NCBI RefSeq assembly: GCF_027744825.2
Contig: NC_071347.1
Span: 19,540,001-19,604,000 of the forward strand
DNA: 64,000 nt
DNA from: Synchiropus splendidus
Taxonomy: Eukaryota; Chordata; Actinopteri; Syngnathiformes; Callionymidae
Direction: 5' to 3'
Both the position numbers and the translations under genes were made by a program. Every line of letters starts with the position of its first letter. Position 1 is the first letter of the stretch. Below, piece after piece: positions 56,148-64,000 of this stretch. The notes beneath the pieces were generated by a model. It searched no databases, was not told the origin of the DNA, and was given only the letters and a program-made list of their open reading frames with translations.

Positions 56148-57789
56148 GTATGTGTGAATATATGACTTTTGCTCTTATTTTTCCGTTTTAGGATTTGTGC
56201 GCAGGTTGTGGCAATAGGAAATTCATATCAGGGAGTTTTATATTTATTTATTTTTGCCAAATTGGGGATGAAATTGGACAGACAAAACGTTCAGTCACGC
56301 TAATATCTGCTGAACTCTTCTGTTCTGAACTTTTCGTTGTCGATTTTAATTTAATGAAGCCTTGAAATCACACAATTAACTTTTCGAATGCTAAAGTTCT
56401 CTCAGCTTTATGGCCTCATATTTATGTGTGTCGACTTCATTTGGAGGAAAAAGCCCCGGAGCTTGTCTTGTCTGTCTGCATCATTTAACAATTGTGTGTT
56501 AGTGGTTTTTTTTTTTTGCTATTTTTTCACCGCCATGCCAAGAAGCGGGTGACTCATCAGGCCTCGGACTGTCTGATAGGGTGGGCTGCACGGCTCCCTG
56601 TCAGAGGCCAGACGAGGATCCTGAGGCTGGAGCCTCTGAGTCACGAACTCACTCACCATAAACGTGATCACGTGCGTGAGGGAAAACAGTCGAAGCAGCC
56701 TCCCATACGCTTTTAAGTCAGGAGGAAGAGATAAACTAGTATGGTGGAAAACAGGCACGTTCCCCTTTATCTGTTTGGCGTGGAAGTCTCTTCTATATTG
56801 AGCCTTTGCCATGGTAATTAGACTCTGAGAACATTTTGTGGTGGAGTGATCATAGAGGAGCCAATGTGGCCGGTCTTATTTTATGTGCTGCTGTCGTGTA
56901 GAGGTGAAGGCAGGACATGGGCACCGGCCGAGGCCCGCCACTCTCCCACACTTAACCGTGGGTTTACACTGTGCTTTTAATCACATCCTGCTGTGAAGAA
57001 TGTTCGCCACAGACACCAAAGTACCCTTATAGCCCGGGTCGTTGTCCCGCCTACCTCCCCCATTAACCAATGGTGCTGAGTTTTACCCCCCTGCTGACGT
57101 GTGTTAGGCTCCCAGGATAAGGTCCCCCATTGACCCCAGACGTTGTGACGACAGAGAACTTCCTCTCGATTCCCAGCAAACTCTCATTTCCCCTTTTTGT
57201 CTTCCAAGGCTGTCGTGTCACATTGCATCAAGTCTACTTCAAAGCAGAGGAAACGTTTCGATCTGGTTTATCACATGGACCTGTATGGCCGCCCCGACAA
57301 TAACTCTAGATGGAGGGAAACACGTCTTTGTTCACACAATAGCCTCTGGAAGCATCCCTGACGACCGTTTTTCTCCGTTAAACCCTGTAATGTTCGATAA
57401 ATGTGCGGCGCGATCAGTGGAGCAGTTATGCATTCACAATAATCCGTCTACATTCACCACCACTTCAATGTCACAGCAGTGAAAAGAACAAAAAACGGCA
57501 GCAAATTTATCCAAGCGCGCTCCTGTCAGGATCTCGGATGACTCATTCAGTACGACCAACGCTCTGTGTGATTAGCTTTTTTTTTTTCTCTTTCACAAAT
57601 GGCGCCTGATTATACATCCCAAAAGGGCTAAACGTCTTTGCGTGTCATTCATAAAAAACAAATCAGATGCCTGTGCTCATTTTGCATTTGTGTCAGACAT
57701 GCAGATATAAATGCTAAGGGATTACAGCGCCTGAAATTAAATCACATTAATAAAACATTTATTAACATAATGAGTAGTCGCTCTGTCCT

Positions 57790-58250
57790 CTAGCGTCATG
57801 TTATACAGGGATCGACGAAGAGAAGCTGAGCTTTCTGCAGACTTTTGTGGCAGAACGGTTGCCAACCCCATGCAACCTGATGATCTGCGGTATAGGGGAA
57901 GACCCATCTCTCAAGCGCTGGGGAGTAACTTCTTGTAGTCTGCACCGCATGTTAACTGGCTGCCCAGAGACAATGAAGCCATGAGGTATTCACTAAACTG
58001 CGTGGACCAGCTAAGAATCTTGGCACATAGTAGTCAGGCCCACTTTCTCAAAGGCATAAACTTTGTGGTGGATGGAAGGAAGAACCTGCCTTCTGCCTTC
58101 GAGCATGGCCCTCACCTCCTGTGGGAACCTAAAGAGGAAGGAGGCGACAGATATAATGGTACCCTGGGAGGAGAGGCAAGCCATGTACCCGCCACGTACC
58201 AAGGCTGGAATGACAAAGCCCATTTCAAAGGGTTCAATGGAGGACTGTTT
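57790..58250. mobile_element. Possible retroelement remnant
   Basis: The sequence has fairly even GC and interrupted frames on + (acctgatgatctgcggtata; VPWEERQAMYPPRTKAGMTK) and one open frame on - (58331-58011, GFVIPALVRGGYMACLSSQG). VPWEER-type text recalls fish retroelement polyprotein remnants, but I cannot place it. It directly adjoins TIR element copy C. Confidence 0.3.
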
Positions 58251-58871
58251 AATAACTGTAATTTCCCGACTATAAAGCGCACCCACTAAATTTAAGAAGG
58301 AAAATAGATCTTGTTCATCCATAAGCCACACCGGTCTATAAGCCGCAGGTTCAGTGGTGCGCTCTGCACTGTAGACAGGTCAGTGGTGCGCGGGAGGGTG
58401 AGGAAATAGTGGAAGCAAGCTGCATAATACGGAGCGTCTTGAGTTATCCATGCTGCTCTCACAATAGACAAGGTGCAGCTCTCCAGCCGGGATCAAGTCA
58501 GTGGCCAAAACCCGACTCTCTTGTGTTCACGTCGGACTTTTGAGCCCAACTCACATCTTTTATTCACATCAAAGCCCTCAAAATGCACTGTTTTCACTCG
58601 TGTGCCCAAGGTTCCGACACCACTGCCGGTCTCAGCTGCTGCTTCTTGATTCCAGACCTCCAGGAGATCAGCTCTGTGGGCGGAGCTGTGGACACGCGGG
58701 GAAAACGGCACATTTTTAGAGCTGTAAGGTCAATAAAAAGCCTCTGATTTCATCGATTTCTTAATCTGATTTCAGCCTGTAAAAATCCATATATTAGCTG
58801 TTATATACAGCCGTGCTGTTGTATAAGCTGCGAGGAAAAGGGAGCGGCTTATAGTCCGGAAATTACTGTAA
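58250..58871 (+). mobile_element. Non-autonomous TIR element, same family, copy C (about 620 bp)
   Basis: The ends are taactgtaatttcccgacta, taaagcgc on the left and, as reverse complement, ttacagtaatttccggacta, taagccgct on the right. This is the best-preserved inverted repeat of the three copies. The inside shares aagaaggaaaatagatcttg, ttcatccataagccac and aggtcagtggtgcgcgggag with copy A. No coding capacity is seen. Confidence 0.8.
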
Positions 58872-61229
58872 TCAAAATGAGATTTTGATTTCAATTATGG
58901 CTTCCCACGATGATCATAATTCATTGCTCTGTACACCTTTGACAGGTGTTGTTCAGATTCTGTGCTGTGATGATCAGCACAGCTCTTCAGAATGCTTTGC
59001 TCCGCCCCCGAACACAAACAGTTGTTCTACTTTGATCATGTGTTGAGCGAATGTCGATCCCATGACATTAGAAAAATAGGCATCAGTCAAACAGTGACCT
59101 TTACTGTTTGTTACTCAAGTGAAATGGAGCCATCTGGTAAGATCAGGACGACATGGTGGTTACAAATGTAACGTACTGGCCAAGAAAGTGTGGGCACCTC
59201 TGCTTGAGGAGTCCACGAGGAGGACTGCACATAAATGTACATCCAATTTGTTTTTTTTTACTTTGTTTCAGTCATTTCCGTTCAATAAAAACAAATTCTC
59301 TAATCAATGAATTTTGAATATTATTACTTCCATATGAACCAGAATATTTATGATTTCAGCTTGTGGCAAAGCTTCCTGATGTTTGCACCACTGGAGTTAT
59401 GTGACCCATATTTTCAAGCTTCTGTTGTAGTTAAACACCTCGAGTGCTTTTGTTAATTCAACAGTGGAAAAGTAATATTTTAATTGTCTTGATGTTGGAG
59501 CAGCTGGTGATGAAGTAAGACTAGCAAGGGCTGCTCACACTGGCTTCCTCGATAAGCCGATCTCGTAAATCACTTCTAGATGTCATAACCGTTCTCACAG
59601 GTGTAATTCGCTTGATCACCTGAGTGGCAGTAACACACAAACATGGCAGGACGTGTCAAAAATGGTGATCATAAGATTAGATGGTTGATAAAACTAGAAG
59701 AACAAGATTATTACAAGATTATATTAGCAACGCATGTGGAGAATCTTGGAGTTAGGGAGGGCGTATGTTATGTTGGACCTTCCCTACCTCAATGATGGTG
59801 TCTCGATTTACCACTAAGTTAAACCTGGTCAAAAGCGTGAGCGACTCATTTCCCAATTTGTGAGCGAATGTTCAGCTGCGTCTCCCTTTCATGAGTCTAC
59901 GCTCACACGTCTCTGTCAGACGTGTCTCCAGCGTGAACCAACAGCACGTGTTTATGAGGCCACACCTCGCCTGCCCTCAGGCTCTTTCGACCTGCTGGAA
60001 ATGTGCACGCCGGAAAATGTGTTTTAACCGTTCCGTCAGTGTTTACTGCTGCTGCTGCTGCGTCTTATCACCAAAGTGTGGTGTGCCGACCGGCGGCTCG
60101 CCTCACTTGACCCTTGGTTCACAAAAGCTCCTCAGTCTGAACCAGAACGTGTCTTCACCTGCGAACACGCTGCAAGTGGCTACAAGTGGGTGTGTGTGTG
60201 TTTGGGTCCTGCTGGTCGTTCGACGTGTTTGTTGGCGTTCTTTCACTAGCAGCTGTCTCCTGTGACAATCTACCCGATGATGCGGCTTTTAAGCACCTCT
60301 GGCTCGGGGCCACATATTTGCCCTGTACCCAGAACTGCTGTCGTGGTAACATCTTTGTTTGTTTACCTGGCGGATCACGTGCATCGACTTTACATTGTTC
60401 TCGTCTCCTGCATTCACCGCAGCACTGCTACCACTGTAGTTTGATGGTGACCTGTGCTCAGGTTCAGAGGGAACAGATATAACTGTGTCAATGACAAGCC
60501 AAGTGTTGCTTACGTAAACACAAACATGTGAGACAGGGCACTTCTCTGTTTCAAAACACATGTCCAGACACTGCGGTTGACAGAGGTATTACACCCGCTC
60601 AGCATTTAGGGTTCGTAATAACAAGATTACATAATTGTTTCAACTTTAGAAACGGCCTGGCGGAGGCTCCTCCCACCAGACACCTCAGCTTTCACATTTT
60701 TTTCTTTAAAAGAACACTTGGAATTGAGTAAATAAAGTGTTGTTTTCAGAAGAATCGCCTCCCACTTCCTACTCGGGGAGATTATCTTACTCGCCCCCAG
60801 CCCCCCGCCAACTGATCACCCCCCTTGACCCCCCCCTTTAATGTCATCCTGTTACAGTAAATGGTCTGATTAACCACACCCCTTCCACACTCCAGAAATG
60901 TGACTGCACGTAGCGGCAGCCTGCTGCAGCAGACACAAGTTGTGTGTGGCACCGTACAGCCAATAGCAGAGAGAGTTGAGGAGATTATGCAGTCAAGTGA
61001 AGTGAGACTGTGTGTATTTTTTTTTTTTTTTTGGTAGTTTGAGGGCTGTACTTCCGACGCACTGGTGCGTACCCTCCCTCCGCTCTTGCTGCTTCCTCCT
61101 GGTCCGGCTCAACTTAGTCACATGCGCCTCACCCGGAGAGAAAGCTATCGGACCGTTTTCCACGCAGAGATCTCACATGCAGGCAGTTAAGAATGTCTGG
61201 CAGTGAATCACTATCCAATTTTTTATGGC

Positions 61230-61264
61230 TTGTGTGTGTGTGTGAGTGTGTGTGTACACACACT
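61230..61264. repeat. (TG)n microsatellite
   Basis: An interrupted TG run turns into ACAC at its right end (tgtgtgtgtacacacac), forming a short palindrome. Confidence 0.9.
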
Positions 61265-62694
61265 CTAATGTCTGAATGGCTGCCAGAGCAACAGTGGGAT
61301 ATCTATCTGCAGGGCTGAACGCTACATGTGACTAGGGTATATTTTAACTGGGTTATGTAAGTGCTCCAGCCTGCACTCGCCACGCACAGATGAGAGCGAC
61401 GCATGATGCAGAGGACTATCAGCTCACCACAAGCCTTGTTTTCAGAGCACATTGAATCATTCTTCCACTACACGCTGAAACGTGGGCCAGTTTGTGTGTG
61501 TGTGGTTTTCAATTCAGCCACGGATTTGTGTAAATCATCACTTGATAGTGATTAACAACATGGTGATGATGTAACACTCAGCGTTGGTATCAGCACAATA
61601 TAATCTCATGAAGAAGGTTAGAATTATGTAACGTGACTAGGTCTTGGTGGAGGACTAGGTTCATTGTTGGCGAGATGTGCTGTAATCATGTGGTTAAAAA
61701 TAGGCCGATAATTAGATAGTGGTTGGGTCGAGACGTGATGCAGCAGCCTGTGTTCCACCAGGACTGTACTTCAGGCTCCCTGTAGGGGACGGATGAGAAA
61801 GATGACGACAGGCTTGGGGCCAAATTTATGTCCAATGCACAACTACCCACGCTCCCGCTGCTAGCACTTTTATGGGACCATAATGTGGGCGTTTGAGTGT
61901 GAGATTCTTTCTAGAAGTGAGGTGACAGGAGACGGCTATTTCTTAACAGCCACTCATGCAATCGTTCCTGTAAAGGGGAAGTGAGCATCTTTCTCAGAAG
62001 TCCTCTCCTCGATAGTTTCTAGTGTTTTCTGAGATGTAAATTAAGAGTATGAGATTACACAGATGTGCGAGTACTGAATCCACATGTGTCGATCCACACA
62101 GGAAACTAAAAAAGAAGAGGTCAACTAAACCTGTGTGGCCACGACATGAATGCGTCCATGCAGTAAATCATGAAGCAATTCATCCATAGAATGTATTTCA
62201 TCATTTCTAATACTTCATTTAAGGTATTTTGTAACAATGGTGTGTTTGCAACTGAACCTGAAGGGTGTTTCAGAAGATTATTTATGAAGTGCGGTCCTAG
62301 TACATCCTTGTGGTTCTTCTCTACAAAGCCATGTCCGGTTGAGATATGCTGAAGTGGAACGTGTATTTGCACAAGTGTCATCTATGGAGCCTTGTTGCTT
62401 GAACCAAAAAGTGTCGGAGACAGCTGTGTGCACTTGAAAATTGTGAGTGAACTATTATAGGAAGTGTAGATTGTATCGTCGTCCATTGCTTTAGGGTGTG
62501 GGAGACTCCTCTGCAGTATACAATTAAGCTGAAGATGCAGTGCATTTCACACTTTTTGAGTTGTGAGACTGGTCCCACGACCTTGTTTTTCACCTTTTTC
62601 GAGGTGAAATAAACTCAAAAGTGTTCTTCGTGTTAAGCTTCATCTAGCAATCCATTTCTTTCAAATTAGTCTGAGACAAAATCTTCCTGGTCAA

Positions 62695-62850
62695 CAACAG
62701 CTACAGTCTCACCATAACGTTCTGGATGTGTCTCAGGATATCCTCCTGGATGGATACGCGTGGAACACCTCACCAGAGCGGTGTAGCGGAATGATCCTGT
62801 CCCTCAACTTGGAGTGTCCCTTGGACGGTTGAGCTTCGCACAGTATCAGG
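62695..62850 (-). mobile_element. LINE fragment (reverse orientation)
   Basis: On the - strand, caccgctctggtgaggtgtt, ccacgcgtatccatccagga, ggatatcctgagacacatcc resembles the conserved 3' RT region of a fish LINE (tctggtgaggtgttccgggc type). It is short and decayed. It may belong to the same group as the fragment at 39.5 kb. Confidence 0.5.
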
Positions 62851-63017
62851 TGAGTCCACATTCCCTTCAGAGAAAATCAGGTGCTCGAATCGCCTTCTTT
62901 TCGTAACTACAGCAATCTTTTTCACGTTACATCCTTCCCTCACTTGATAATAAGGCCTGAAGACGCTTTTTCATCTGGGTAAAGACACAATTTCCAACGT
63001 GTTCCATATGTGACATG

Positions 63018-63778
63018 GTCTAAGCCAGGCCTGGCCAACCTGCGGCTCTTTCCCCATTTTCATGTGGCTCTTCACCAAATGAGCCGCTGGACTGGCTGCG
63101 ATTTTGGTCAAGTTGCTATTGAGATCATTGTTTATACAGGAAATAAGACGAAAAAGTAAGAGCTATTCTGGCGAAATATCAAAATATTGTTCAAAGACTA
63201 TGACTGGCGTTTGACTTTGAAACATAAACAATAAATCTTGCCGCCCTCCTCCAAACCCAGAGGGCTTGGAGCACTGTCAATGTCGCCGTCCAAAGACTGT
63301 CATACATACATCATTTACATTAATTAGTTCCACGTTTCATTTCATCGTCGTGAAGTCCATTTAATTCAGTGGAGTGAAGAGGAGACGCTCCAGTCTGCAG
63401 CGTCGCTCATACACACAGACCGGGGCCACGTTATTGGTGGCATGAGCCACGTAAAAAAAATATAGTAAGTAAAAAGTATCATAGCAAAATAAATGGCGCA
63501 AACATTTCTATCTTCACCGCTTGATATTTCCAAGAGGATCACAGTAAAATGTATACATTTTAAAAATACATGCAGAGGAGACATACGCTGGACGCAAACC
63601 AGCAACCTTGTGACACACAGCGATGTCCTTCAACCGCTATGCTGCCGCTCAGTCACATGACCAGCTGTTCTGGTGAGCCTTACAGCCTCACATGTTTGTA
63701 GGATGTGGCTCTTCTCAGTAGCACTGTAAAACAATGTGGCTCTTGGCCTCTGACTGGTTGGCCAGCCCTGGTACAAGC
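63018..63778. mobile_element. Non-autonomous hAT transposon with 8-bp target duplication
   Basis: The terminal inverted repeats are CAGGCCTGGCCAACC (from 63026) and GGTTGGCCAGCCCTG (to 63770), a 15-bp pair with one mismatch, followed inside by gcggctctt and gtggctctt motifs. The flanks are GTCTAAGC (63018-63025) and GTACAAGC (63771-63778), an 8-bp target-site duplication with two changes. TIR sequence, 8-bp duplication and lack of a transposase frame fit a 745-bp non-autonomous hAT (Charlie-like) element. Confidence 0.82.
63590..63655 (-). other. tRNA-like segment inside the hAT element
   Basis: On the - strand gcggcatagcggttgaagga ... acaaggttgctggtttgcgt resembles the A-box and B-box region of a tRNA-derived SINE head. 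It lacks a sound acceptor stem and is not a functional tRNA. The similarity is by motif only. Confidence 0.3.
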
Positions 63779-64000
63779 GAATCCTCATCCTTGCCTCTTC
63801 ACATTTGGTTATGAATGGGTTGGCAACGAACAACCGAAAACGTCAGCGGCTCAGTGACTGCCACATTACACCGTTATGTAATTTGGGGGAAACTGAGCAA
63901 GAAAAAAAGATCACAACTTATGACCCTATAATTCAACATCCTGTCACACGCTAGCTCGTCGATACTGCCTGGCATTTTTCACCTTTTTTCTGCTGCACAA

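Larger units (their letters stand above)
52877..64000. other. Intergenic region beyond ciart
   Basis: No known gene was recognised. The region holds a candidate exon pair (55.69-56.15 kb), a possible retroelement remnant (57.8-58.25 kb), TIR element copy C (58.25-58.87 kb), a TG microsatellite (61.23 kb), a LINE fragment (62.7 kb) and a hAT element (63.03-63.77 kb). The rest is AT-rich sequence with unsupported short frames. Confidence 0.6.

Noticed and set aside
62121..62593. Two - strand frames of 86 and 71 codons
   Set aside because: No recognisable family, and no splice or repeat support that I could see.

Overview
The window is vertebrate nuclear DNA from a teleost fish, most likely a percomorph with a compact genome. 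Coding exons are GC-rich and separated by many 70-110 bp GT-AG introns. Non-coding DNA is AT-rich and full of fish-type microsatellites, TIR elements and LINE remnants. The species cannot be named from the sequence. No rRNA, functional tRNA, CRISPR array or prokaryotic feature was seen.

Three genes can be reconstructed exon by exon. (1) tbc1d2b, + strand, CDS 992-10724: 13 exons, 962 aa, complete, with PH domain, coiled coil and Rab-GAP TBC domain. (2) dapk2, + strand, CDS 12854-31646, starting only about 200 bp after a candidate tbc1d2b polyA signal. It has a shared set of eight coding exons ending at 26682 and two alternative 3' ends. A large terminal exon (27148-27783) gives a 492 aa coiled-coil form. 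Three downstream exons (29508-31646) give a 363 aa form with the calmodulin-binding, autoregulatory tail. (3) ciart (circadian-associated transcriptional repressor, CHRONO), - strand, CDS 51070-45159: five coding exons, 353 aa, with a probable non-coding first exon near 52.6-52.8 kb and candidate E-box and D-box sites.

Region by region: 1-990 is upstream DNA with GATA repeats and a 32-bp tandem duplication. 1-12.4 kb is tbc1d2b and 12.5-32.3 kb is dapk2; its 9.4 kb first coding intron is packed with repeats. 32.3-44.2 kb is intergenic, with an 85-bp-period tandem array and a decayed LINE cluster. 44.2-52.9 kb is ciart. 52.9-64 kb is intergenic except for a pair of well-spliced but unrecognised candidate exons at 55.69-56.15 kb. 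It also holds a TIR element near 58.5 kb and a non-autonomous hAT element at 63.03-63.77 kb.

The three genes act in different processes: endosomal Rab GTPase control, Ca2+/calmodulin-dependent death and autophagy signalling, and circadian repression. Nothing suggests an operon-like link beyond the tight head-to-tail spacing of tbc1d2b and dapk2. I found no convincing new multi-gene system. The points most worth following are the alternative dapk2 3' ends, the 72-bp stop-free intron inside the tbc1d2b TBC domain, the unrecognised exon pair, and the repeat families that occur in inverted copies.
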